A stretch of DNA of 64,000 bases from Clostridia bacterium (GTDB taxonomy: Bacteria > Bacillota > Clostridia > Oscillospirales > CAG-272): the NCBI GenBank assembly GCA_017501245.1, contig JAFVXI010000035.1, positions 62,001 through 126,000 on the forward strand, given 5' to 3'. The translations under genes were made by a program, and so were the position numbers. The notes beneath the pieces are model-generated. The model did not search any database and was not told the DNA's origin. It worked only from the letters and a program-made list of their open reading frames with translations. How positions within the stretch are numbered: the stretch's first letter is position 1; the number at the start of each line of letters is the position of its first letter. Below are positions 16,373-25,368 of this stretch, one piece after another.

Positions 16373-17062
16373 TCAGATGAGCGTCTCGAACTTGTAGCCA
16401 ACGCCCCAAACGGTCTTAAGCACCCATTTGTCGGATGCGCCCTCGAGCTTGTCACGTAAGCGCTTTACGTGCACGTCAACCGTTCTCGAGTCGCCGAGAT
16501 AATCAAAGCCCCAGACCTTGTCGAGGAGCTGATCTCTTGTGAAAACTCTGTTGCAGTTTGATGTAAGGAAGTAGAGCAGCTCAAGCTCCTTCGGGGGAAT
16601 GTCGACGGCCTTGCCCGAGAGCTTAAGCTCGTATTTCTTCAGCGAGATCTCGATGTTCTCAAACTTAACGACCTCGTCATCGCTGGTCTTGGTGTGTGCG
16701 CTGTAACGGCGGAGAACAGCCTTGATGCGTGCGGAAAGCTCCTTCATATCAAAGGGCTTGACGATAAAGTCGTCAGCGCCAAGCTCAAGGCCGAGAACCT
16801 TGTCGAACACCTCGCCCTTCGCCGTGATCATAATGATGGGCTTAGGGGAGATCTCGCGGATCTCGCGGCAGACCTGCCAGCCGTCCTTGTGAGGCATCAT
16901 GATATCTAATAGAACGAGATCGGGATCGCAGAGCTTGAAGGTGTTGAGGCCGTCGATGCCGTCGTTAGCCGTCTTTACCTTGTAGCCCTCGTTTTCAAAA
17001 TAGATCTTCAGCATATCGCATATATTGGGGTCATCATCAACTATAAGAAGCTTTGTATCCAT
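16373..17062 (-). CDS. OmpR/PhoB-family response regulator (orphan in this window)
   Basis: A 229-residue two-domain regulator. The receiver domain (1-120) has the acidic pair DDD at 9-11, the phosphoacceptor Asp in LVLLDIMMP, the Thr in IMITAKG and Lys in VKPFD. The winged-helix DNA-binding domain (about 130-228) has FTRDQLLDKVWG and RTVDVHVKRLRDKL. It therefore looks phosphorylation-competent and DNA-binding. No histidine kinase gene lies next to it, which is unusual for this class. GGAGG precedes the ATG and a perfect-consensus promoter lies upstream, so expression is probably high and constitutive. Confidence 0.92.
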   Translation of the reverse strand: MDTKLLIVDDDPNICDMLKIYFENEGYKVKTANDGIDGLNTFKLCDPDLVLLDIMMPHKDGWQVCREIREISPKPIIMITAKGEVFDKVLGLELGADDFIVKPFDMKELSARIKAVLRRYSAHTKTSDDEVVKFENIEISLKKYELKLSGKAVDIPPKELELLYFLTSNCNRVFTRDQLLDKVWGFDYLGDSRTVDVHVKRLRDKLEGASDKWVLKTVWGVGYKFETLI

Positions 17063-17117
17063 ATTATCCTCCTCAAATTATTAACTTTGTTAAAAAAGTT
17101 GAAATCTTAACAATTTA

Positions 17118-17146
17118 ATTATAGCCGAATTCTCCCTGCTTGTCAA
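17118..17146 (-). promoter_or_regulatory. Consensus SigA promoter of the response regulator
   Basis: On the minus strand: TTGACA (17141-17146), 17 bases, TATAAT (17118-17123), both boxes perfect. The palindrome AATTGTTAACAATT (17152-17165) sits immediately upstream and could be an operator. Confidence 0.88.
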
Positions 17147-17216
17147 CAGTAAATTGTTAACAATTATCCGTCTAAATACGACGAAATTTTAAATTTAAAG
17201 AAAAACTCAACATCTA

Positions 17217-17245
17217 TTGAAAAAGAGCCGTTTTTATGCTATAAT
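17217..17245 (+). promoter_or_regulatory. SigA promoter of ychF
   Basis: TTGAAA (17217-17222), 17 bases and TATAAT (17240-17245). It lies back to back with the response regulator promoter, about 100 bases before the ychF ATG. Confidence 0.8.
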
Positions 17246-17342
17246 AATAATCTGTTATGAATTCTTGCATTTAAAATATCTGATAATTTAATGCGCACGT
17301 CACAGCCCGTCGCATTTCTACTCAATAAAGGAGATTCAACTA

Positions 17343-18437
17343 ATGAAACTTGGCATCGTCGGACTTCCCAACGTAGGAAAAAGCACGCTCTTCAATGCAT
17401 TAACCAATGCGGGCGCAGAGTCTGCAAACTATCCCTTCTGCACGATCGACCCCAACGTCGGCATTGTCACCGTGCCCGATAAGAGGCTTGATAAGCTCGC
17501 AGAGATGTATAACCCCGATAAGTATACTCCCGCGGTCATCGAGTTCGTTGACATCGCAGGTCTCGTAAAGGGCGCATCCAAGGGCGAGGGCCTCGGAAAT
17601 AAGTTCCTCGCTAACATCCGTGAGGTCGATGCAGTCGTTCACGTCGTCAGATGCTTTGAGAATAACGATATCATCCACGTTGAGGGCTCTATCGATCCCT
17701 TAAGAGACGTTGAGACGATAGATATAGAGCTTATACTCTCCGATCTTGAGATCGTCGAGCGTGCTATTGAGAGGACTACCAAGGCGGCAAAGAGCGACAA
17801 GAAGCTGCTCGAAAAGCTCGCCGTGCTTGAAAAGGTAAGAGATGCTCTCGCAGAGGGCAAGAGCGCAAGATCGGTTGGCCTTGATGCTGACGAGCTTGCT
17901 TGGATAGAGGAGTCGAGGCTTCTCACCCTTAAGCCTATCATCTACGTTGCTAACATCAGCGAGGATGAGGTGTCGGGTGATTATGAGTCTAACGAGCATT
18001 ACGTTAAGCTGAAGGAGCATGCAGCATCCGAGGGCAGTGAGATCATTGCTGTCAGCGCACAGATCGAGGCGGAGATCGCCGAGCTTGAGGGCGAGGAGAA
18101 GCAGAGCTTCCTCTCCGATCTTGGAATTTCCGAGTCAGGTCTTGACAAGCTAATTAAGTCGGGCTATGCGCTCCTTGGCCTTATCAGCTTCCTCACCGCA
18201 GGTCCTAAGGAGGTCCGCGCCTGGACCATCAAGGCAGGCACGAAGGCTCCCGGCGCCGCAGGAAAGATCCATTCGGACTTTGAGCGTGGCTTTATCCGTG
18301 CTGAGGTCGTTGCTTTTGACGATCTCGTTCGTGAGGGCGACCGCAATAAGGTGAAGGAAAAGGGTCTGCTCCGCAGCGAGGGCAAGGAATACGTGATGAA
18401 GGACGGCGACGTCGTTGAGTTCTTATTCAACGTATAA
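17343..18437 (+). CDS. ychF: Redox-regulated ATPase YchF (Obg-family)
   Basis: A 364-residue TRAFAC P-loop protein. G1 is GLPNVGKST (residues 6-14), G3 is DIAGLVKGA, and the G4 position reads NISED in place of NKxD, which explains why YchF/OLA1 prefers ATP to GTP. A coiled-coil insertion and a C-terminal TGS-like domain ending [12 protein letters not shown] complete the usual 364-residue length. It binds ribosomes and is linked to stress responses. AAGGAG precedes the ATG. Its last 15 bases overlap the 3' end of the convergent comEC gene. Confidence 0.96.
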   Translation: MKLGIVGLPNVGKSTLFNALTNAGAESANYPFCTIDPNVGIVTVPDKRLDKLAEMYNPDKYTPAVIEFVDIAGLVKGASKGEGLGNKFLANIREVDAVVHVVRCFENNDIIHVEGSIDPLRDVETIDIELILSDLEIVERAIERTTKAAKSDKKLLEKLAVLEKVRDALAEGKSARSVGLDADELAWIEESRLLTLKPIIYVANISEDEVSGDYESNEHYVKLKEHAASEGSEIIAVSAQIEAEIAELEGEEKQSFLSDLGISESGLDKLIKSGYALLGLISFLTAGPKEVRAWTIKAGTKAPGAAGKIHSDFERGFIRAEVVAFDDLVREGDRNKVKEKGLLRSEGKEYVMKDGDVVEFLFNV

Positions 18438-20714
18438 GCTTTGGTTTTTCTTATTCAGTATATTAAAAGAGGTGTCTATCTTCGTGATAGGCACCCCTTT
18501 ATTTTCAAGGTGTGTTATAGTCAGATCCGAAAGCGGTAGCTTTTTCGTGTGATATATTCCCTTAAGATCGGCGTAGCTTAAGCCGATGGGATCCGAGCCG
18601 GATATTCCGCCGCCGTATGCCCCGAAAATGAGATAGTCGGCAGAAAGGGATATATCCTGCGCATGGAGAGGAAATTTCTTTGTCGCTCCGTTTGATAGGT
18701 AGATATATCTTGCGCTTTCGCTCTCGAGCGATAGTATGCAGTCGTTAGACTTGCCGTATTCAAAGGTGGATCTGTTGTGTAAAACGTAGGTGAAGGGTCC
18801 GATCCCGATAGCCTCGCCCGTTTCATAAAACCTGAGGGCTGCGCCGTAATTCATCAGCTCCTCAGCGAGGCTCTTGGCGCAAGACATCTCGTCAACGCTC
18901 CTTGGCGCAGGGATATGTATCCTCGAGATCCTTACTCCCGAGAGAAGCTTGAGGACGAAGCGCTTTGTCTGCGTGCGATAGCCCGTAAGAACGATATCGT
19001 CAATATAAGTAAGCTTTTTCTCGTTGACCTCGCTAATAAGTGCATATGCAGCCTCGTCGTTCTGACCGCCGTTGATAATAAGGGTTATCCGTCCTTCCTC
19101 ACTTATCACGATCTCGTCGTAGACGTCGCCCGTGGCGTACTCGTATACGGGAGTGTATCTGATCGCTTGGGTTATGATAATTCCGACAGCGAGAATAACT
19201 ACGTAAACTCCGCCCATAACTGCTATATAGATCCCCTTGCGCTTTATCTTAAGCATAACGAAGGCAAAGAACAGTACGGTAAGAAGGATAATGAGGATTC
19301 TAACGGGCAACAGATCAATTCGCAGAGTTGCCCATTCAACACTCGCCAGCATCTCAACGACGGCGTTGATACCGTTAACCATAAGGGATAGGAGCGCACC
19401 GAACGGAATGATCTTATATAGCAGAACAAGGATAAGCCCGAGGAAGATAAGTAGGTTTATAGGCAAGGATAGCAGAAGATTTGCCAGGGGTGCCAGCGCC
19501 GATGCCGTGTTAAAATGCGTCAGCATTAAGAAGAAGGATGCACCGAGAGCCATAAGAGTAGCCAAGAGCGACTCCATAATGAGGGATAGGAGGGTATAGA
19601 GAATACCGCTCCTTTTCTTTTCAGGGGCGTTTCTTCTCCACCTCTCCTCAAGCTCACCATAGACGAGGACTCCGAGCGTAGCAAAGACCGAGAGCCACAG
19701 CGACAGATCATAGACTGCATAAGGCTCGAAAATCAGGATGATAACGACGGAGAGCGGCAGTGAGGTATAAGAATCGTGGCTGCCGCAGATAATGAATAGC
19801 CCGTGCGTTATCGTCAGCATTATCGCAGAGCGAACTACGCTCGGAGAGAAGCCTGTTATAGCCATATAAATAAGGCAAAAGACTGTAGAAATGAAGAGAA
19901 CAAGCTTCTTGTTCGTACCGATAGAGCGCAAAAGCGTTCTTATGCCGGCACATAGGATGACAAGATGCATGCCGCTCAGCGCAAGTAAGTGGGATATGCC
20001 AAGCTGCTTAAAGGAGAGTGCCATCCCGGGGTGAAGGTCGTCTCTTTCGCTCATTATCAGCGCTGAGAGGAAGCCGCCGGTTATTTCATCAGTTGCGAGC
20101 TTCATATGACCCGATATCTCCCGCCGCAGAGCGGAAATCGGCTCCTTATACCAGCCGTCGTAGCGCTCCTTGATCTCAAGCTTCTTGTAGTTGTCAAGCC
20201 TTGCCGCATAGCCCTTGGATCTGAAGTATGCCGCCGTATCAAAGTCATCCTTGGCTTCAAAATCGCAGATATCGGCAGTCAGCGTTACCGTGTCACCCGG
20301 GGCTATCGAATTTGCATCGGTGGTGTCAACGTAAAGCACGAGCTTCAATTCTATCTCCTCGTCATCAATAGAGGATGATAACAGCGTCACTCTGGCGTAA
20401 GAATTCGAGGGTCGCTCAATGCTCTCGATAAAGCCCTCGATATTTCTTTTTTCGCCCACAACGCCTGATGGCAGAAAGAGTGTAGAGAAGAGAATAGAGA
20501 ATAAAAGCGACGCCGCCAAAGCAAGAAAGCCCGCTCTCGCAGTATAGAGAGTAGGCCTATCTACCGACGTCCTGCCAAAGGACACCGCAAAGAGTATAAG
20601 AGAGATGACGATCAGCGTCGTACGCACGCCGACTTCTGCGTCAATAAATAGAGAAAAGCCGCCAAGCATAATACAAAGTACTAAGCACAGCGGCCTTTTC
20701 CTGAATATATCCAT
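18423..20714 (-). CDS. comEC: ComEC/Rec2-family DNA uptake channel with a degenerate C-terminal domain
   Basis: A 763-residue polytopic membrane protein. Order: N-terminal membrane helices, a DUF4131-like extracellular domain (about 95-210), a Competence membrane domain with ISHLLALSGMHLVILCAG and GFSPSVVRSAIM signatures (about 225-500), and a C-terminal region (520-763) in the place of the metallo-beta-lactamase domain. In ComEC the channel moves single-stranded DNA across the membrane during transformation. In the C-terminal domain the expected THxDxDH metal site reads LTGYRTQTKRF, and no replacement His/Asp cluster is visible, so nuclease activity is probably lost. It follows the lipid kinase gene by 13 bases and overlaps ychF tail to tail. 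Confidence 0.85.
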   Translation of the reverse strand: MDIFRKRPLCLVLCIMLGGFSLFIDAEVGVRTTLIVISLILFAVSFGRTSVDRPTLYTARAGFLALAASLLFSILFSTLFLPSGVVGEKRNIEGFIESIERPSNSYARVTLLSSSIDDEEIELKLVLYVDTTDANSIAPGDTVTLTADICDFEAKDDFDTAAYFRSKGYAARLDNYKKLEIKERYDGWYKEPISALRREISGHMKLATDEITGGFLSALIMSERDDLHPGMALSFKQLGISHLLALSGMHLVILCAGIRTLLRSIGTNKKLVLFISTVFCLIYMAITGFSPSVVRSAIMLTITHGLFIICGSHDSYTSLPLSVVIILIFEPYAVYDLSLWLSVFATLGVLVYGELEERWRRNAPEKKRSGILYTLLSLIMESLLATLMALGASFFLMLTHFNTASALAPLANLLLSLPINLLIFLGLILVLLYKIIPFGALLSLMVNGINAVVEMLASVEWATLRIDLLPVRILIILLTVLFFAFVMLKIKRKGIYIAVMGGVYVVILAVGIIITQAIRYTPVYEYATGDVYDEIVISEEGRITLIINGGQNDEAAYALISEVNEKKLTYIDDIVLTGYRTQTKRFVLKLLSGVRISRIHIPAPRSVDEMSCAKSLAEELMNYGAALRFYETGEAIGIGPFTYVLHNRSTFEYGKSNDCILSLESESARYIYLSNGATKKFPLHAQDISLSADYLIFGAYGGGISGSDPIGLSYADLKGIYHTKKLPLSDLTITHLENKGVPITKIDTSFNILNKKNQSLYVE

Positions 20715-20727
20715 AGATATTATCCTA

Positions 20728-21678
20728 TCATACGGAGGCAGCTTCCTCGACCGTGCCCCGGATAAGCTCCGAGCCCTTGGGAACTACGAAGTTGAAGCCG
20801 TTTCTCATAATGGAAAAATCAATAGTCCTAGCACCCTTTATCTCTCCGTCGATGCAGATCGGTATAGCCTGCTCAAACTCCATCTTGAAATGAGAAACAC
20901 GCTTATACGTCAAATATTTCTCAATACCCTTCTTTTCAAGATAGGTTCCGGCCTTGTAGGAGGAAACGAGAGAAATGAAGGTCGCTCTCGACACCTTTTC
21001 AATAATACACATGTCAAACAGCCCGTCCTGAAGATCGGCAAGAGGCAGAGCTTTAAAGCCGCCGCCGCAAAATCTTCCGTTACCGATAGCGGTAAGCGTA
21101 AGCTCCCTGTCGATGACCTCTCCGTCGTCAAACACGAGCTTCATCGGCGTTCCGAACTTCTTGAAGAAGGCTATGATCAAGCCTACTATGTAGGTTGCGC
21201 CCGAGGGGATGATCTTGGACTTCTTAAGGTTGTCCGACTCCTTAACGACGTTACAGTCAAAGCCGATGTTGACCATATTCACGCAATAATAATCGTTAAC
21301 CTTGATGAGATCGAGCGTGACGGTATCTCCGTCAAGCTGAGCCTCGATATCCGAGAAAAGCTCGGTGTTGGTAAAGTTCTTAACGAAATCGTTTCCCGAT
21401 CCGTAGGGAATAACGCCGAACTCGACGTTAAGATTTCCGGGGGCGCTGCTTACGACCTCGTTGATGGTTCCGTCGCCGCCAACACAGATAAAGCGCTGAC
21501 GCTCGTCGGATATTCTAATCATTGACTTTACGTACTCGGTAGCATCGTTTGGGCAGGTGGTGTAATAAATACGGTAGTCTGCCGCACGCTTGGAGCAGGC
21601 TTCCTTGATAAGACTCTCAAGGTTTTTCTGCTTCCTGTGTCTGCCGGACTTTGGGTTCATTATGAAATGATAGATCAT
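20728..21678 (-). CDS. YegS/DagK-family lipid kinase
   Basis: A 316-residue diacylglycerol-kinase-fold protein. The nucleotide loop is GGDGTINEVV and the IPYGSGNDF motif follows; the N-terminal NPKSGRHRKQ is also typical. Such enzymes phosphorylate diacylglycerol or related lipids, recycling it into phosphatidate. GGAGG precedes the ATG, and a perfect consensus promoter lies upstream, so it is probably the first gene of a two-gene operon with comEC. Whether the substrate is diacylglycerol or another lipid cannot be told from sequence. Confidence 0.88.
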   Translation of the reverse strand: MIYHFIMNPKSGRHRKQKNLESLIKEACSKRAADYRIYYTTCPNDATEYVKSMIRISDERQRFICVGGDGTINEVVSSAPGNLNVEFGVIPYGSGNDFVKNFTNTELFSDIEAQLDGDTVTLDLIKVNDYYCVNMVNIGFDCNVVKESDNLKKSKIIPSGATYIVGLIIAFFKKFGTPMKLVFDDGEVIDRELTLTAIGNGRFCGGGFKALPLADLQDGLFDMCIIEKVSRATFISLVSSYKAGTYLEKKGIEKYLTYKRVSHFKMEFEQAIPICIDGEIKGARTIDFSIMRNGFNFVVPKGSELIRGTVEEAASV

Positions 21679-21722
21679 TAAAACCTCCGAACGCAGGAGC
21701 GCTCATTAAATTTCCTTTAATA

Positions 21723-21751
21723 ATTATAACAAGAGAAAATGGATTTGTCAA
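21723..21751 (-). promoter_or_regulatory. Consensus SigA promoter of the lipid kinase-comEC operon
   Basis: On the minus strand TTGACA (21746-21751), 17 bases, TATAAT (21723-21728), both boxes perfect, 45 bases upstream of the ATG. Confidence 0.88.
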
Positions 21752-21800
21752 GTTTTATTGCAAAAAGTGGAAATCTGTCGATAAAATTGTATAGTTTTAT

Positions 21801-23036
21801 CTACTTTGCGGCTTTTCTGATCATATCGTAATAGGACTTTGCGAGCTGCTCGGTCTTATTATTTCCGAAGGTGTAGTATTTCCTTCCGATAAGGTCCTTA
21901 GGCAGGTAATCCTGCTCAACGTAGTTATTAGGGTAATCGTGGGGGTATTTGTAGCCCTCAAAGGCGGGAGAGTGCAGATGCGTCGGCACGGTGCTTCCGA
22001 GCCCCTTGGCGATATCCTCACACGCCTTATGGTAGGCGAGATATGCGGAGTTTGATTTGGGAGCAGTTGCCAGGATGCAAACGGCGTTTGCAAGCGGTAT
22101 CACAGCCTCGGGCAGACCCACCGCCTTTGCGCTCTCGGTAGCGGCGTAGGCTACGACCGATGCAAGAGGATAAGCACAGCCGACGTCCTCGTTTGCGATA
22201 ACGAGGATCCTTCTGCAAGCGGAGAGGATGTCTCCGGAGGCAAGTATTCTCGCAAGGTAGAAGACGGCGGCATCGGGATCAGAGCCTCTGATGGACTTCT
22301 GGAGGCAGGAGAGCAGATCGTAATGAGTGTCACCGTCTCTGTCGTAGTGGCCGACGACCGAGGGCAAGAGAGCCTTGACGTCATCGATACTGATCTCGTC
22401 ACCGGATACGTAGAAGGAGTTTTCGATAATACCGATGCTCATTCTTACGTCGCCACCTGCCGTTAAGGCTATCGCACGGAGAACGTCATCATCAGCATTC
22501 TTCTTCACTCCAAACTCATCGTTTAAGGCGTTGAGCGCACGCTTAAGCGTGGGGATGCAGTCCCGAGGCTCAAGCGACTTGAACTCAAAGACCGAGGAGC
22601 GCGATAAAAGAGCGTTGTATACGTAGTGATAAGGATTTTCCGTAGTGGATGCTATCAGCGTGATCTTGCCGTTCTCGGTGAATTCAAGCAGACTTTGCTG
22701 CTGCTTCTTGTTAAACGATTGGATCTCGTCGAGGTAGAGAAGAGTTCCGTTGCCCGAGAGGATATTGTCGGCAGAGCCGATAACGTCCTTGATATCGGCA
22801 ACCGAGGCGGAGGTCGCATTCAGCTTGAAAAGCTGCATTCCCGAGGTTTCGGCAATGATATTAGCGACAGTCGTCTTTCCCGTACCCGGAGGGCCGTAGA
22901 ATATCATATTCGGGATCCTGCCGTTATCTAAAAGCTTTCTGATTATGCCGTTTTGTCCGATAAGGTGTGCCTGTCCTGCAACCTCGTCAAAGGTTTTTGG
23001 GCGAAGCTTATCGGCAAGGGGCTGTTTGTTAAACAT
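21801..23036 (-). CDS. rarA: Replication-associated recombination protein A (AAA ATPase)
   Basis: A 411-residue AAA+ protein related to clamp loaders. Walker [10 protein letters not shown], Walker B LLYLDEIQSFNK and sensor 1 ASTTENP are present; the C-terminal half carries the tetramerisation region with GSDPDAAVFYLARIL and GNNKTEQLAKSYYDMIRKA. RarA/MgsA acts at stalled replication forks. The N-terminal LADKLRPKTFDEVAGQAHL is diagnostic. AAGGAT precedes the ATG. It lies 21 bases downstream of recG on the same strand, so the two repair genes are likely co-transcribed. Confidence 0.95.
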   Translation of the reverse strand: MFNKQPLADKLRPKTFDEVAGQAHLIGQNGIIRKLLDNGRIPNMIFYGPPGTGKTTVANIIAETSGMQLFKLNATSASVADIKDVIGSADNILSGNGTLLYLDEIQSFNKKQQQSLLEFTENGKITLIASTTENPYHYVYNALLSRSSVFEFKSLEPRDCIPTLKRALNALNDEFGVKKNADDDVLRAIALTAGGDVRMSIGIIENSFYVSGDEISIDDVKALLPSVVGHYDRDGDTHYDLLSCLQKSIRGSDPDAAVFYLARILASGDILSACRRILVIANEDVGCAYPLASVVAYAATESAKAVGLPEAVIPLANAVCILATAPKSNSAYLAYHKACEDIAKGLGSTVPTHLHSPAFEGYKYPHDYPNNYVEQDYLPKDLIGRKYYTFGNNKTEQLAKSYYDMIRKAAK

Positions 23037-23057
23037 GTTCTATCCTTTCTCTAAAGG

Positions 23058-25193
23058 CTATGATATGGTTGACGAATTGCTCGTCACGCTCTCTACGATC
23101 GAGCGAAGCGGAAGATGCTCCTCGGCTGACAGCTCGGGGTCTTCTGATATGAGCTCTTTTGCTGCACCAAAGGCTTTCTCGAGCATTCCTGCGTCGTCGC
23201 ATAGGGGAGCAAGCTTAAACTCAAATCCGCCACTCTGCCTCATATTATTGCTAGAATTCATAGAAAAGAAATCTCCGGGACCTCTCATAGCGAGATCCTT
23301 AGAGGCTATCTCAAAGCCGTCGTAGACCGTCCTCATCGTCTCGAGCCTTCCTCTTACCTTTTCGGTCTTCAAGTCGGAAACGAGGACGCAATAGGACTTC
23401 CTTTTACCTCTTCCGACACGTCCCCTCAGCTGATGGAGCTGAGAGAGTCCGAAGCGCTCTGCGTTCTCAACGATCATAAGCGAAGCGTTTGGCACGTTGA
23501 CTCCGACCTCGATAACGGTGGTGGAAACGAGGACGTCTATCTCGCCGCACCCGAATGCACTCATTATTTCGTCCTTTTCGGAGTTTTTCATCCTTCCGTG
23601 AAGGCAGGCTATTCTCAGCTTTGGCAGCTTATTTCTGAGCTCGTCTGTATGTTCGACTGCATTTTTCAGCTCTAGCGAGCCTGTGGAATATAATCCCGCA
23701 TTGATGCCACCCGGCAGAAGCAGCTCGTCATCGTCCTCCTCCTTTTCGATAGATGGGCAGATAACGTAGCATTGGCCTCCCTCGCTAACCTGCTTTGCGA
23801 TAAAAGAATTCAGCCTCGTGCGGTAGCCCTCGTCAACGACAAAGGTATCTATACGGCTCCTACCCTTGGGCATATCGGTTATTCGTGAGATATCAAGGTC
23901 GCCGTACATAGCAAGAGCGAGAGTCCTGGGTATGGGGGTAGCGCTCATAACGAGCATATGAGCATTTGCCGTTTTGTCCTTGAGAGTTGCTCTTTGTGCA
24001 ACTCCGAACCTGTGCTGCTCGTCTGTTACGATAAGACCGAGAGAAGCAAAGCTCACCTTATCGGTAAGCAGTGCGTGCGTTCCTATTATGACGTCGATAT
24101 CACCGTTTGCAAGAGACTCGTATATCCTTCTTTTCTTCGCCGCAGTCGTCGAGCCCGTAAGCAGGGCGACTCTTGCGCCGAGCTTACCTAAAAGATCACC
24201 GAGATCGTTATAATGCTGTATAGCAAGGATCTCCGTGGGGGCCATCAGAGCCGATTGGTATCCGGATCTGAAAGCAAAATATATCGCCGCCGCCGCACAG
24301 ACGGTCTTTCCGCATCCGACGTCGCCGATAAGGATCCTCGCCATAGCGGGATGAACGCCGTTTTCCTCTCTGAGGACGGTGTCCCTGTAAATATCGTTGA
24401 TAGCATTCTTCTGAGAGGCGGTAAGCTCGTAGGGTAAAAGAGCGGTGAAGGAAGCTATCGACGTTGGGGCAAACCTCACGCCCTCCGTCCTCGCTCTGCC
24501 TCTAGCGAGATATGAAACGCCAAGCGCAAAGGTGAAGAGCTCGTCAAACGCAAGCCTCCTCTGCGCACGCCTGAGATCCTCGGCGGAATCGGGAGAATGT
24601 ATACTTTTGATTGCATATTGAAGCGTGCAAAGCTCGTTATCAAGCCTGATCCTATCGGGTAGGTGGTCTTTGATCTCTCCTATGCAGTCGCTGATAGCAT
24701 CAAGGACGAGCTTGTCGATGAGCTTAGAATTAATGCCCTCGGTCGTAGGATATAGCGGTACGAGGTCGACTAGCGGCTTGCCCTCGATGACGGGCTCATA
24801 CTTGGGATTGACAAGATTAAGCCTGTTGGTTTTGGAAAAGCTCGTCCTGCCATAGAAGCGAAAGACGCCGCCTACGTGAAAGATATCCTTGACGTAAGGA
24901 GAGTTGAAGAAAATGACCTCGACCGATCCGGAGTCGTCAAACGCCTTAAATTTTGAGACGGTGATACGGTTTTTTATCCTCACCGTGCTTACTGCGGAGG
25001 AGACGGTCAGAAAGTAGGAGCGTGCGGAGCCGGTCTCGTGGTCTCCGAGCAGAGCGGTCCTGCCTCTGTCCTCGTATGCCCTTGGATAATGATAAATAAG
25101 ATCTCTTACCGTTTGTATACCGATCTTAGCAAGCTTTTCGGCTCTCGTTTTGCCGATGCCCTTGAGCATTGAAACGGGTGAATCCAGCTTCAT
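23058..25193 (-). CDS. recG: ATP-dependent DNA helicase RecG
   Basis: A 711-residue superfamily 2 helicase. An N-terminal OB-fold wedge domain (about 60-150) is followed by helicase motifs: Walker A ILIGDVGCGKT, the DEQH box in IVTDEQHRFGV, motif III VMSATPIPRT and motif VI QLRGRVGRG. RecG remodels stalled forks and Holliday junctions. The length is somewhat longer than the usual 680-700. AGGAGG precedes the ATG. It is divergent from the DUF2232-gdpP operon. Confidence 0.97.
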   Translation of the reverse strand: MKLDSPVSMLKGIGKTRAEKLAKIGIQTVRDLIYHYPRAYEDRGRTALLGDHETGSARSYFLTVSSAVSTVRIKNRITVSKFKAFDDSGSVEVIFFNSPYVKDIFHVGGVFRFYGRTSFSKTNRLNLVNPKYEPVIEGKPLVDLVPLYPTTEGINSKLIDKLVLDAISDCIGEIKDHLPDRIRLDNELCTLQYAIKSIHSPDSAEDLRRAQRRLAFDELFTFALGVSYLARGRARTEGVRFAPTSIASFTALLPYELTASQKNAINDIYRDTVLREENGVHPAMARILIGDVGCGKTVCAAAAIYFAFRSGYQSALMAPTEILAIQHYNDLGDLLGKLGARVALLTGSTTAAKKRRIYESLANGDIDVIIGTHALLTDKVSFASLGLIVTDEQHRFGVAQRATLKDKTANAHMLVMSATPIPRTLALAMYGDLDISRITDMPKGRSRIDTFVVDEGYRTRLNSFIAKQVSEGGQCYVICPSIEKEEDDDELLLPGGINAGLYSTGSLELKNAVEHTDELRNKLPKLRIACLHGRMKNSEKDEIMSAFGCGEIDVLVSTTVIEVGVNVPNASLMIVENAERFGLSQLHQLRGRVGRGKRKSYCVLVSDLKTEKVRGRLETMRTVYDGFEIASKDLAMRGPGDFFSMNSSNNMRQSGGFEFKLAPLCDDAGMLEKAFGAAKELISEDPELSAEEHLPLRSIVESVTSNSSTIS

Positions 25194-25290
25194 AGGCGCC
25201 CTCCTTTCGTATTTCTCTCTTCATTTTACAACATTTTCGAACTCATTTCAATAGGAGGGCATATAATTAATAAAATAATTTATTTTATAC

Positions 25291-25319
25291 TTTACAAAAA
25301 TAAGAGGTTGTGTTATAAT
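25291..25319 (+). promoter_or_regulatory. SigA promoter of the DUF2232-to-ftsH operon
   Basis: TTTACA (25291-25296), 17 bases and TATAAT (25314-25319), 49 bases before the chosen start. No other strong promoter is evident before ftsH ends. Confidence 0.75.
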
Positions 25320-25368
25320 AGTCTAGAATGACGTAGTGGGCGAATTTTCCATTACGCACGGAGGATGT

